Below are positions 1 to 11,896 of a DNA stretch of 64,000 bases, one piece after another; within the stretch, counting starts at the first letter, position 1, and each line of letters opens with the position of its first letter. Both the position numbers and the translations under genes were made by a program. Source of the stretch: Bufo bufo. Lineage: Eukaryota; Chordata; Amphibia; Anura; Bufonidae. Location of the stretch: contig NC_053392.1 of assembly GCF_905171765.1 (NCBI RefSeq), positions 396,270,119-396,334,118 of the forward strand. The letters run 5' to 3'. Below the pieces are notes generated by a model, which was given only the letters and a program-made list of their open reading frames with translations, searched no databases and was not told the origin of the DNA.

Positions 1-934
1 TGTAGATTTTCCTGGCTGTGACCATCAGTGGTCTGCCCTCTCTAGTAGCTAGCAGAATTAACCATTTACAGATTAGACAGAACAACTGGCAGTATTGGTG
101 CCTAAGATCCACCAGTTCACACCAATACATTGCTAGGCTCATTTTGTGGCATGGCAGTGGGCCCAAGTGCAGCTATGTCTACGACGCAACTTGTACATGG
201 TTTGTAAGGCCTTATAGATATATTTCAGTAGTTTCATTGAATTCCTGTGATAATATATCAATTGTAGTTGTTACTGAATACACTGGGAGACATTTATCAC
301 CTCCAGCAAACCGGAGTTTGGTGCACTTCATGTTTATACAAACTAAGAAGACAGGTTGGCATTAGCAGGAGGTGATTCAAACCCACATGCAGTTGTGCAT
401 ATATATAGGGGAGCAGATCCTGCACTTGTGGCCCGTTGCTAATGGCAATCCCCAGCAAAATGCATACAATGGAGGATGCCCGCAGCGAACCACAAGTACC
501 ACAATAGACATCCTACACAAGGTAACAAGTGCGGATGTAATAATTAATATAACAATATAACAAAACAATAACAAACACAGGTGCACTCTGCAGTATTACT
601 AAATCCTCAAACTGTTTTTAAAATTGAGAGATTAGTCAACATGTCCTACGGTGTAGAACATGTCTAAGCCCGGACACCGCGACAAGGTTTCTCAAGTAGC
701 CCTCAACATTTTACTTAAAATGTTGCCACTTTTTGGGGGTTTAGAGTCCCGCTCACCACTTTTTGAAAAGTGGACGGTATGGGGGGGTCGGCCAAAGCCT
801 GTTAGGCACATTTATTATAATCTACACCAAGAACTGGCATAGATTTTACAGGGAATCTACACCAGCTGCCTTGCACCTAATATTTAATAATATCTTAATA
901 AATGTCCCCCAGTATTTGTACACCATTGGGGAAT
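1..934. other. No gene recognised; start of window
   Basis: I see no gene here. Positions 142-171 are the reverse complement of a spacer motif that recurs inside the minisatellite to the right (1618-1647 and 1904-1933). Positions about 700-900 resemble 31715-31990 (shared phrases such as a TTATAATCTACACCA stretch and a closing ATAAATGTC), so this is probably a diverged copy of a dispersed repeat. Confidence 0.5.
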
Positions 935-2200
935 ACATAAGGGAGAGGACTCTTGTGTGTGTGCTCACATAAGGCAGAGGACTCCTGTGTGTGTGCTCAC
1001 ATAAGGGAGAGGACACCTGTGTGTGCTCACATAAGGGAGAGGACTCCTGTGTGTGCGCTCACATAAGGGAGAGGACTCCTGTGTGTGCGCTCACATAAGG
1101 GAGAGGACTCCTGTGTGTGCGCTCACATAAGTGAGAGGACTCCTGTGTGTGCGCTCACATAAGTGAGAGGACTCCTGTGTGTGCGCTCACATAAGGGAGA
1201 GGACTCCTGTGTGTGCGCTCACATAAGGGAGAGGACTCCTGTGTGTGCGCTCACATAAGGGAGAGGACTCCTGTGTGTGCGCTCACATAAGGGAGAGGAC
1301 TCCTGTGTGTGCGCTCACATAAGGGAGAGGACTCCTGTGTGTGCGCTCACATAAGGGAGAGGACTCCTGTGTGTGCGCTCACATAAGGGAGAGGACCCTG
1401 TGTGTGCGCTCACATAAGTGAGAGGACTCCTGTGTGTGCGCTCACATAAGGGAGAGGACTCCTGTGTGTGCGCTCACATAAGGGAGAGGACTCCTGTGTG
1501 TGCGCTCACATAAGGGAGAGGACTCCTGTGTGTGCGCTCACATAAGGGAGAGGACTCCTGTGTGTGCGCTCACATAAGGGAGAGGACTCCTGTGTGTGCT
1601 CTTGGGCCCACTGTGTCTGCACTTGGGCCCACTGCCATGCCACAAAAGGGAGAGGACTCCTGTGTGCGCTCAGATAAGGGAGAGGACTCCTGTGTGTGCG
1701 CTCAGATAAGGGAGAGGACTCCTGTGTGCGCTCACATAAGGGAGAGGACTCCTGTGTGCGCTCACATAAGGGAGAGGACTCCTGTGTGCGCTCACATAAG
1801 GGAGAGGACTCCTGTGTGTGCGCTCACATAAGGGAGAGGACTCCTGTGTGTGCGCTCACATAAGGGAGAGGAATCCTGTGTGTGCTCTTGGGCCCACTGT
1901 GTCTGCACTTGGGCCCACTGCCATGCCACAAAAGGGAGAGGACTCCTGTGTGTGCGCTCAGATAAGGGAGAGGACTCCTGTGTGTGCGCTCAGATAAGGG
2001 AGAGGACTCTTGTGTGTGCGCTCAGATAAGGGAGAGGACTCCTGTGTGTGCGCTCAGATAAGGGAGAGGACTCCTGTGTGTGCGCTCAGATAAGGGAGAG
2101 GACTCCTGTGTGTGCGCTCAGATAAGGGAGAGGACTCCTGTGTGCGCTCACATAAGGGAGAGGACTCCTGTGTGCGCTCACATAAGGGAGAGGACTCCTG
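935..2200. repeat. 30/32-bp minisatellite with two spacer insertions
   Basis: About 40 head-to-tail copies of a unit that reads ACATAAGGGAGAGGACTCCT followed by GTGTGTGCGCTC (32 bp), with a 30-bp variant lacking one GT and variants with CAGATAAG in place of CACATAAG. Two near-identical spacers containing two TTGGGCCCACTG blocks interrupt the array at about 1600-1647 and 1886-1933, 286 bp apart, so part of the array was duplicated as a larger block. Open frames inside it follow from the tandem structure. Confidence 0.95.
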
Positions 2201-3344
2201 GAGAGGTCCTCTCTATGCATTCAATGGCCAGTTTGTGGACGCGTTATAGGATAATAGGGATATCACCAGTACTCATCTGGAGCCAGCACAGGTGTTATAT
2301 ACATGTATTTATTGTACTTATTAGGGTTTGCCGGAGGTGACAGATTCATTAAATGAGTTGAATAAAAGGCTGGTGCTTACTTGAATAGGCACTGCAGTCC
2401 GGGTTCATCTAGCACTGGTATCATGGATGGCTTATCTCTCCCTTATATAGTTTGTAAGCCTCGATCATCGAAACATCAATTTGACTCTTTCATTAGATAA
2501 GAAATATGCCATAGAGAGCCGTGGGTCTTCTGTTAACAAATATTCCTATTGATCTCCCTATTGTATGACTCGTTATTGTCTAGTTCTTCTTGCCTTTTCT
2601 TGGCAACCTTTCACCTGTGGGCAGGGGTGTTCAATACTTTATTACTTTGAAAGTGTACCATGAATTTCCCCTGTGAAGGATTTTGTCTTAAGGCTTTTTT
2701 GTAGATAAAGATTTTTTGCAGATATGGCTCTAGACCATGGGAACATCTACCGCCTTACAGCCTGGAGATTTATGTAGACGATAAATGTCCTGAGGTACGG
2801 CCATAAATAAAACCATCAAAGTGAATGTTATAGGGTTTTGCTGTGGGATTTAACCCCTTACTAAGATCCACTGAAACATTTTTGTTCAGATTATTTTGTG
2901 CCGCACTTCTACAAATAACAGGGCTTAGTGTCATTGTGAGCTTGGACGTCAGTTTACAAGTGTTGTCTTGTCTCTCGGTTGTCAAAATATGAAATAAAGG
3001 GAGGCGTACACGAGGATAGAAATATGTATTCCTCAAACTACTGCAATTTGGCTCCTCTTTTCCTAGCTTCACGGCTGACAAGTCAGGCCTTGATCTATAA
3101 TTCCTGAAAACTACTATCATTTCAGAAGTCAGGGCTCCTGTGGGCTTTTTGCAGTTTGTCCTAGGATTATTGCTGGATTAAGTTCCTTCTTCTGTTTCCA
3201 ACTGAAAATTCTTCCTGCTTCTATCATATAATTAGATATTTGGAAAAAGAATTGCTTTCACCAAAAGTAAATTTGATAACTCTTTCAGCGGATATGTACA
3301 AGGCCCACATTGTCAGATTTACCACTGCTAAGAGCCACAATAAA
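2201..3344. other. Apparently unique DNA, no gene recognised
   Basis: No convincing exon, RNA gene or transposon end is visible. Open frames are short and show no family motif. Confidence 0.4.
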
Positions 3345-3347
3345 ACT

Positions 3348-3593
3348 TGAAGGGGTATTTATGGAGTATCAACAATTTGTCATAAATTTTAAATGCTGTG
3401 ACTTCAATTTCCGGGACTCCTTTAGAGAAGAGGAGATGAGGCAGCTGCAGTGCACGCGACTAGCTGCATTGTAAATTATGGAACCTCAGCCACCTCTCCA
3501 CCTCATCTCTTCTTCTCTGGAGTATGGAAAAGACCAAACATTTATGGTATGTCCTGTGGATATGTCATAAATGTCTCAAATAGGAGTACCCCT
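3348..3593. mobile_element. T2-like MITE (diverged)
   Basis: The left end reads GAAGGGGTATTTATGG and the right end AGGAGTACCCCT. Inside is an inverted pair (AGAGAAGAGGAGATGAGG against CCTCATCTCTTCTTCTCT). The ends resemble the TTAAAGG-type ends of the intact copies in this window but have decayed. Class assignment is inferred. Confidence 0.5.
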
Positions 3594-3628
3594 AGTAGCA
3601 ATCTGGGTAAAACTAATTCACAGTCTTA

Positions 3629-4142
3629 GGCTACATTCACACATCAGTATTTTTCTATAATCCGATTTTCGGTCCGTTTTTTGCGGATCCGTTGTTCCTG
3701 AAAATGTTTCCGTATGTCATCCGTATGTCATCCGTTTTTTGCGGATCCGCAAAAAACGGAAACATGTATAAATTTCAATAAGCAAATAAAGTTGTTTGGA
3801 TTTCTTTAAAAAAAAATAAATTTTTTTTTTAATGTCATTTCCAGGAACGGATTCCGTATAAAACGGATGACATACGGAATGACATCCGTATGTCATCCGT
3901 TTTTTGCGGATCCATTGACTTTGTATTGTACCAGGATCCGATTTTTCAGGAAAAGAATAGGACATGTTTTATATTTAAACGGACATGCGGAACGGAACAA
4001 CGGAAACGGACAGCACACATTGTGCTGTCCGTTTTTTTCCAGGACCCATTTAAAATGAATGGGTCCAGATCTGGTCCTGATCTGTTCCGCAAAAAACGGA
4101 ACAGATCAGGAAAGAAAAAACGGACGTGTGAATGGACCACCC
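3629..4142. mobile_element. PIF/Harbinger-type MITE
   Basis: Terminal inverted repeats GGCTACATTCACAC and GTGTGAATGGACC are flanked by the 3-bp direct repeat TTA (3626-3628 and 4143-4145). A TWA duplication is the Harbinger signature. The 514-bp interior is a chain of inverted CGGATCCG and CATCCG/CGGATG phrases and has no transposase. Confidence 0.8.
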
Positions 4143-4160
4143 TTATGCCTAGTGCACAGC

Positions 4161-4502
4161 TTAAAGGGGTTATACATCTTATCCTTACGATAGCTAATCA
4201 ATATTAGAATGTTGGAGGCCGTCCATTGGCATCCCTGATGATTGGCTGCTGAAATGGGTCACAACGCTTGCATGAGTGGTGCAGCCACCACATTATGTAC
4301 ACGGTTAGGAAACAGTTTGAACTGCACAGCGCCATACTGTTGGTAGGGGCTGTGCAGGCTATTGCAGATCTGCTCCATTCACTGTATTCTTACCCAAGGA
4401 CTGTGGCCCTTTAAAACATCTGATTGGCAAGTGTGCTGAGAGGTGGACCCCCCCTCCAATTTAATATCGGTTATCTAAGGCCAAATAATAATAACCCCTT
4501 TA
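4161..4502. mobile_element. T2/Kolobok-type MITE
   Basis: Begins TTAAAGGGGTTATAC and ends ATAACCCCTTTA, an inverted pair bounded by TTAA (one copy mutated to TTTA). No coding capacity. Confidence 0.7.
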
Positions 4503-5396
4503 GGTGAGCAGAGAATAATACAAGGATTCAGAGCACCAAAGAGAATACCCGCCATTGTCTCCACTTGGCACATTAACAGTTTTGCCTGAATTGCTCCATG
4601 CTCAAAGTAAAACTTGTCTAGCCCATCAGTTTTCCCCATAACAATGCCTGCCACTCATTGCCCCTATAACAGTCTCAGCACCACAGCACAGCATTAGTAC
4701 TGAGCTGTCCCTGCCCCAGCATGGTGTTTCTCTCCTAACCCCACCACCCCACTTTTATCTGACTTGAAAGATACAATCACTAGAAGGCACTCATTAATAT
4801 CTTCCAGGTCCTGTGATCCTCCAGGGAAGAAAGAACTGAGCTGCTATCTAATGTCTGCACTTTACTCTTAGTTCAGAAAGACATCTCGGTCAAAAGACAG
4901 CCACATCCTACCAATGACACACAGGAGACATCACAGTCTGCAGATTGTGCACACCTAAGGTGGACTTTTTTATCGTAGTTGGGAATTTTTCAACTTTTTT
5001 GCCCATAATAACCAGTTTCTGACAGACCTCCCATTGTCAAAAGGTTCTAAACATTCTTTAGTTAGTAAGTTTTCCCACTTTTCCTTGCAGATTGCTTCGG
5101 GTTGTTTTGTCTGTTTTACATATTTAAGACTGCCTGCAGATTTTCAGTAATATTCAATTTAAGGATCACGAAGGCCATTTTAAAGCCTTGACATATAGTT
5201 GCTTATGAATTCTGTTTTGAAGCATTGTTTATTATCTATTGTCTATGTTTTCAGCTTTGGTTTATTCACTAGATGTGGGACATTGTTGACATTGGGTAGA
5301 ATATGTGTCCCTCTGAAGCATACAGAACCCCATTCACAATATCCTTATCCCAGAATGAGAGGTAAAGTGATTCTTGTTGGACATGTAAATTAACCC
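4503..5396. other. No gene recognised
   Basis: Apparently unique AT-rich sequence with no exon-like or repeat-end signal that I can support. Confidence 0.4.
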
Positions 5397-5399
5397 TAA

Positions 5400-5709
5400 G
5401 GGCTGTTTCACACGAGCGGATACCGTGCGTGTCATCCACTGCGTGAAAGACAGCAAAGTCCGGCTCCGGACAGCAGAGACATGGAGCAGTAACATGATTG
5501 ATAATGCTTTGTGCCTCTCTGTGACCTTTTTACTACAAAATCACAGTGACAACTTTATCTCACTGTGATTTTGTAGTAAAAAGGTCACAGAAAGGCACGG
5601 AGCATTATCAGTCATGTTAATGCTCCATGTCTCTGCTGTCCGGAACGGGGCTTGGCTCTCTTTCACGCAGCGGATGACACGCACGGCATCCGCTCATGTG
5701 AAACAGCCC
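5400..5709. mobile_element. PIF/Harbinger-type MITE, near-perfect foldback
   Basis: TIRs GGGCTGTTTCACACGAGCGG and CCGCTCATGTGAAACAGCCC are flanked by exact TAA duplications (5397-5399, 5710-5712). The 310-bp element is close to a full palindrome: the arms meet near 5550 at GTGACCTTTTTACTACAAAA and its complement. Such arms could snap back in RNA or single-stranded DNA. Confidence 0.9.
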
Positions 5710-5808
5710 TAACTGTGTAGGAATGGACTCTAAACATTTGTGACTGATAGAACATACAATATTACAGGCAATAATTATGCCTATTATTAACATTAGTGTA
5801 CTACTACA

Positions 5809-5811
<3 letters not shown>

Positions 5812-5844
<33 letters not shown>
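5812..5844. repeat. (GT)n/(AT)n microsatellite
   Basis: A short GTGTGT run passes into about 13 TA dinucleotides beside the left end of the next element. A matching (TG)n-(TA)n run lies just beyond its right end at 6571-6616. Confidence 0.9.
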
Positions 5845-5846
<2 letters not shown>

Positions 5847-5847
<1 letters not shown>

Positions 5848-6562
5848 GTATTTTTCGCTTTATAAGACGCACCCGATGATAAGACGCACCCCAGATTTTA
5901 GAGTAGAAAAATAAGAAAAAATATTTTTCATCAGACCTCATATTAGCCCACTCAGAGCCTTATAAGACCTGAGATTAGCCCATCAGTACCCCCAATCAGA
6001 CCTGAGATTAGCCCATCAGTACCCCCAATCAGACCTGAGATTAGCCCATCAGTACCCCCAGACCTGAGAGTAGCCCATCAGTACCCCCAGACCTCAGATT
6101 AGCCCATTAGTACCCCAGAATAGCCCATTAGTACCCCCAGACCTCAGAATAGCCCATCAGACCTCAGATCAGACTAAAATAAAAAATCATCTTACCTGTC
6201 CTGCTCCGCGGCTCCTCTTCAGCTGTCGCACTCCCATGTTCCCAGCCTGTGCTGCATTGTCACATGACTGCATGCAGTGTCAGGTCATAGTGCGCGTACT
6301 ACCTCCTGACGCTGTACGGGGTCAGACACGTGCAGCGCAGGCCAGAAAGATGGGAGCGCGACAGCTGAAGAGGAGCCGTGGCGCAGACCAGGGAGGGTAA
6401 ATATTACCTGCGCTTGCGGCGCTTCGCTCCCTGGTCCTAATACATACTAGTGAGAGCTTCCATAATGGAAGCGCTCACTAGTATTTGTTTTATAAGACGC
6501 ACTGACATTTCCCCCCCCCACTTTTGGGGGGAAAAAGTGCGTTTTATAAAGCGAAAAATACG
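5847..6562. mobile_element. 716-bp TIR DNA element of uncertain superfamily
   Basis: Inverted ends CGTATTTTTCGCTTTATAA and TTATAAAGCGAAAAATACG delimit the element; GACGCAC just inside is also mirrored. It contains a roughly 30-bp tandem repeat (AGATTAGCCCATCAGTACCC core, 5940-6170), a foldback around a GCTCCTCTTCAGCTGTCGC arm (about 6200-6390) and a palindrome at 6446-6482. It sits in a TA/TG microsatellite, which hides any target duplication. Non-autonomous. Confidence 0.7.
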
Positions 6563-6573
6563 ATGACGATGTA

Positions 6574-6617
<44 letters not shown>

Positions 6618-6682
6618 CGCATACATAAATACATACATACATACTGAAAAGATTCTGGATATTTTTTTATTTTATTTGAAGT

Positions 6683-7074
6683 TTAAAGGGGTTTTATGGG
6701 AGTAGAATATTGATGATCTATCCTTAGAATAGATCATCAACATCTAATAGGTGGGGGTCCAACAGCTAGCACCACCACTGTTCAGCTTTTTGAAGAGGCT
6801 GAGGCGCTCTGGTTAACACTGCAGCCATACTTGGTGCATACCAAGAACAGCACTGGATATTGTATATTGTCTGTGCTTGGTATTGCAGCCCAAGCCCATT
6901 CACTTAGCATATTGGCCATGTGACCAATGAATGTGATGTCATTGGCCTAGGAAGAGCGTCTCTTCAAACACCTAATCAGCATGGGTGTCAGGATTTGGAC
7001 CACTGCCAATCTGATTGTGCTGACCAATCCTGATGATAGGCCATCATCACTCTACTGCTGGAAAACCACTTTAA
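6683..7074. mobile_element. T2/Kolobok-type MITE
   Basis: Flanked by TTAA on both sides, beginning TTAAAGGGGTTTTATGG and ending GGAAAACCACTTTAA. No coding content. Confidence 0.7.
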
Positions 7075-7165
7075 TGTTAGAATTCTTTTACAGAAAAAAA
7101 AAAAACATTTAATATTGGAAATAATCGTTCTTTGAAATCGTTGTTGACCAGAGTGAAGGAATAAC

Positions 7166-7681
7166 TTAAAGGGCTTCTGTCACCCCACTAAAGTCATTAT
7201 TTTTTTTTTGGAATAGTTAAATTCCTTATACTGCGATATATGAAAATATAATGGTCTTACTTACTTTGCTTCAGCAGTTTCTTATAAAAACTAACTTTTA
7301 TAATATGTAAATTAGGTCTCGCCGATGACGTCTTCTCTTTCGGTGATGTCATCGGTGAAGGCACTGAGGGAGTTCTGAGGAGTTCTGAATCAACACAGGC
7401 GCGCGATTTTTGAAGTGCTGACAGGGCCGGCCGGAGGAGGAGATCGCGGCTGGCCCTGTCAATCAACCCGACGAGGGGACGTTTTTTTGCGGTGGCTACC
7501 AGCAAGTAGACGCCCTACTTGCTGGTAGAGACCTAATTTACATATTATAAAAGTTTGTTTTTATAAGAAACTGCTGAAGCAAAGTAAGTAAGACCATTCT
7601 ATTTTCATATATCGCAGTATAAGGAATTTAACTATTCCAAAAAAAAAAAATGACTTTAGTGGGGTGACAGAAGCCCTTTAA
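7166..7681. mobile_element. T2/Kolobok-type MITE with long perfect arms
   Basis: Exact TTAA duplications (7166-7169, 7678-7681) bound TIR AGGGCTTCTGTCACCCC. The inverted arms run about 150 bp with almost no mismatch, for example CTTACTTACTTTGCTTCAGC against GCTGAAGCAAAGTAAGTAAG. High arm identity suggests a fairly recent copy or gene conversion between arms. Confidence 0.9.
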
Positions 7682-8196
7682 ACTAAAGGAATTGTATTAA
7701 AAAAATAGGTCTTATGCACAAGGTCATATCATGGTTCCGTTCAATCTTCTTAAGTTGTAAGGTGCTCATTGACTTACGTGAGACACTACTGTGCCTGTGT
7801 ATCTGATAGCATGTTCCATCAGATACTGTTACAGAGCTATTTTCTTATCTAAGCATATGGTATGGGCCACCATACGGCCAACATTCACACAACTTTGCCA
7901 TGTACATGAGGTATATATCTGACATCTAGTTTGTCAGTTTACCACATCTGGTACTGTGGGCAGTTGCACTCTGATTGAGCTGTATAGTCTTCCTTAAAGG
8001 TAATCCCTCCCCCTGATCATTGGATAAGCCCGGCAGTTTCAATCAGCACAGGATTAACACACGTAAATTAAACCTGGACATGTTTTTTTTACAAGAGTGT
8101 GACATTACTGATCAAAGTCGCTGGACTCTTTTATAACTTATTTTTTTTACATTTGTCTTTTTTTTTTTTTCTTGTTCAGTTTTTTTTTTTTTTTAC

Positions 8197-8670
8197 CATT
8201 ACTGGCAGATAAAGCTCCAGTAAATAGATTCCTTGAAGAAGTGACTCTTTCTGTGATAGAACATACTCCTCTTTAAACTGTCCATTGTGCATCCTGCCCG
8301 GGACCTTAAAATGAGGAAAATCCCTCTTGGATGTCTTTCTTGTGCTTTAGTTTGACAATGCTTTTTTCTAGTCTTGCAGCAGCTGTCCAAGGCTCTATCC
8401 CTTCTCTAAAATTTATGGATGTGTTTTCTCTGCAGGCATATTTCCTGCCTTGAATAATAGGTCTAACTTTGTGAACTTTAACCCTTCTTGATGTAACAGT
8501 ATACGCCATAGGCTGTGATATGCCCCTCGTTGTTTGTAGGTCTTCCAGTAAAGATATTTTTGTGCATTCTATTTCATTTTGCTTCAGGAAATCAAGAAGT
8601 TCTCTCTCTTTCTCTAAAGCTGGGTGGTTCACTTCATGTATTAACTTTTTATTGTGTCACAAACTCAAGA
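8197..8670 (-). pseudogene. Retrocopy-like pseudogene of an unrecognised protein-coding gene
   Basis: Read on the minus strand, 8632 down to 8309 gives about 108 coding-looking residues rich in charged helix (NHPALEKERELLDFLKQNEI, then MAYTVTSRRVKVHKVRP). A stop follows at 8306-8308, but shifting by one base at the TTTT run there restores a frame that continues about 38 codons (including GRMHNGQFKEEYVLSQKES) to 8197. The frame also extends about 12 codons upstream of 8632 to a stop near 8669-8671. Immediately past the end the minus strand is A-rich (plus-strand T-runs 8158-8196), as expected of a poly(A) tail. I could not name the parent gene. A decayed exon of a minus-strand gene is the alternative. 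Confidence 0.6.
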
Positions 8671-8699
8671 ACAAAATAATGTTGGATATTTACCATCAA

Positions 8700-11500
8700 A
8701 CGTTTGATGAATGAAATGTTTTTCATTTGTAATTGCATTAAAGAATCACTGCCTATATAGTGTAGAATAGGTCTCATCTTATTGCACTCCTCTGAGTCCT
8801 TGATAGAGGACTATGATAGATCAGTGACACAGCTGCTGTCCCTTCACACTGCAGGGTCTCAATGTTTTCCTGTGTAATGCAGCTTGAGCCTCTCTGCCCT
8901 GTCATCTCTGTCTCCCCAGTCAGCTCTTACATGCAGGAGGCAGGGAGACCAGTGTGAAGCTACATCCCATAGAACTACACTGGAGAGTCAGCACACACAG
9001 ATGGCATAGACAGGCAGTGCGAGTCCAGAGCTTTATACAAGTACAGCTTATCACTATATACACTTAATTACTATATATCTGCACTCCTGCTCTTTAGATA
9101 AGGGAGACATTATATCTTTAACACAATACAATGCAAGAGAGAGTTAGACCAGCACCTCCAAACTACATATAAAGAAAGTTCAGTTGAACGCTACCATGTC
9201 TGCAATGCAAAAACAGACAAGGACTACAAGTAACAGCATGCTTCTTTATGTACAAAGACACATGCAAGCACTGAAAACATGGATAAATGTAAGTTGCATT
9301 GCTGCCATACATAATATATAAAAATTTGAATCTGTTTGCGCACATTTTTTAAGAATATGTCGGGTCTATCTACCAGTGACAAGGTGGCTTCTAACAGACA
9401 GGACCCGCACTAACAGTCTTGCCTCTCTTGGGTTTTTGGCCTACAAATTTCAGGGACAATGTAGAATCCAATTATAGGACAGAACACAGGGATATACAGA
9501 AAAACATGGAGGGAGGCACGTGGCCTGAGAACTGCCAGGAGGGATTTGATTGGTGATGATGTCATCCAGTAGCCACAGGGAGAGACAGAGTTCCTGTTAA
9601 CACGCTAGAGATGATGGTCAGACTTGAGATTACATGACCAGGTTTCTATAATAAAAAGGTTCCAAATGTATGGGTGCGACTAAGTTAGGGTGTAATAAAT
9701 TGAACTGCTAAAATACTGGGGGTGAGTTAGCAATATATATAAAATAAAATAAAAAACTGAGTGCTTTTTTAAATATGGCATTTAGAAAATTATTTTGTTC
9801 ATACGGATTGGTTTGCTGTATGCAGCCACAGTGTAGCTCAGGAGCGGCAAACAGTTCATGGACCTCATTCTGTTGTTCCTCAAACAAAACTCATCACGTT
9901 GTACTTGAGTCCTTTCTGTGGGCCTAAAGTTATATAGCAGAAGGAGTTGAGCAGGTTGATATATAGATTAGGTTGGCTTTGAGTTGAGACATTTATTGGC
10001 ATAAAAAAGTGAAAAATAATATTTCAGACAGCAGCCAGAAGAAATGTCTAAAAAGCCTTTAGTGTACATAGAGCTTGGGATTTTTTAACATCTTATTTCT
10101 GGGCAGAGCCATGAGTTTTTGAGCCTAAAGTTGCACTAATGTTTTCTGTTCTGAATTTTGTCCAGTATAGTCCATCATGGAGACATTGACCTCAATGTGA
10201 TATACACATAACACATAGCGTGGATGTGAGTTGGCATGTAAACATTGATGTGAAAAGTAATTTGGATTGACCAATGTCCCTATGTGTGTGTGGCAAATTT
10301 CAGAATGGGAATGTTATCATGAGAATACCAAAGCTCAGCAGCCTCAGACTTCGGGCCTATAACTTAACTAATAACTCAGTATAGGCTCTTTTACACAAGA
10401 AAACCATTGATGAATGAGCAGTGGTGCATCAGGGATACAGGGCAATGATGGCACATGCAAGAGGTGTGCACTTGGAAGCAATGCCTGTCGTAAATGTTGG
10501 CATGAGTGGCAGTTACATTTATGGATTGTGTTGCCAATATCGATAGTTTTTATGAATGAATTTTGTAGGATAGCCATGAAATACAGCAACATTTTGCACA
10601 TGACCAGAATACACCTCAAACAAAAATGCTACATATTTTCAAAGTCAGTACAAAGGCCTTGAGAGAATTTCAGACCAGTTCCCTGTTTCCGAGGGGCTGC
10701 CAGTCAACGGCACACATGCATAATGAATTGGCTTATTTAATTAGACTGTGATATTTCCATACAGAATTTTTGTTATCAGACTAACATGGATGGTTTTTGT
10801 GTGTTCTTCAGTTACACTATGCATCCGAATGCGTGCCAATCCCTGTATGCCTAAATTGGCATTCAGTATGGATGCTTGGTAAAGTGTTAAACAAATTTAT
10901 GAGAGCAGAGGGGATTACTTCTCTCCCTCACTTGATAAAAATAATTGAAGCTTGCCTGATTAAATGCTTCCACATGTAGAGAAAATCTTGTATTCTAGTC
11001 ATGTCCCTCTTATCAAGCCGCAGCGCCGTTCTTCTGACAATCATGCTGCAGAAGCTCAGGGCTGCAGTACATCAGAAGAATTGTGAATTACTCTGAGACC
11101 CACAAGAACAGCAAATTAAGGAGCTCTACTGAAATTGCTGAACTTTCTTGCAAGACAGTGTGTTCTTTTCTGCTGGAGTCTAAAAGGGTGTTTCCGTATG
11201 AGAAGTATATTCCAACAGAAAAAAATCAGCTGCGGATTCACAGCAGAATTTATGTCAAAATCTGCATGTTTTACAAGTGGAATTACCTTGTGCATTGCAA
11301 AAAGTGAAATCCACAGCTTGTGCATCGTCATCAACCGCTAGTGTTCTACTTTATTATGAAGAAATATGTTCTTTGTATTTACTGAAGTTATCAAACTCTG
11401 AACATTTAGGCAAAGAAAGTCATTTCTATTATACCCTTTCAAGGCTTTCTACTATTATCGTCTGTTTCTTTTATAGTAGTTTCCCTTACTATAATGCCAT
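8700..11500. other. No gene recognised
   Basis: Apparently unique sequence. I looked for exon-like segments and transposon ends and found none I can support. Open frames are short and on both strands. Confidence 0.35.
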
Positions 11501-11896
11501 TTAAAGGGCTATTCTTATTTCACGTATTGCTAAGATATACCACCAGTGTCAGATAGGTATGGATCCCACTTCTGTATCTAGAATGGGCTCCCCGAAGTTT
11601 AGGAGAGTGTACCGCGCAAGAGCAACCACCCTCCTTTCACTGCTATGGGAGTTCAGAAAATAGCCAAGTGCTAGCTCGACCATTTTCAGCAGTCCCATGT
11701 GGGTGAATAGATAGGTGGCCGTGCATGCGTGGTGCATTCTCTATTCACTTCTGTAGGAGTCCCGAAAATAGCTGAGCACTTTGGGGAACCTGTTCTAGAG
11801 ATAGCATTGGGTCACTGAGGTGGGACCTACAACTATCTCACATTAGTGGCATATTTTAGCGGTATGCCACAAATATCTGAGATGATAACCCCTTAT
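11501..11896. mobile_element. T2-like MITE (diverged)
   Basis: Starts TTAAAGGGCTATTCTTATT and ends GAGATGATAACCCCTTAT. The interior (GGTGGGACC, CACTGCTATGGGAGTTC phrases) matches the families at 18304-18702 and 26524-26755. Confidence 0.6.

Noticed and set aside
935..2200. CRISPR array
   Set aside because: Units are directly adjacent with no unique spacers and the sequence is eukaryotic; the two interruptions are copies of one spacer.
1532..2340. Open frames with repeated IRERTPVCA motifs
   Set aside because: By-product of the minisatellite; no start context, no homology and the same pattern in every unit.
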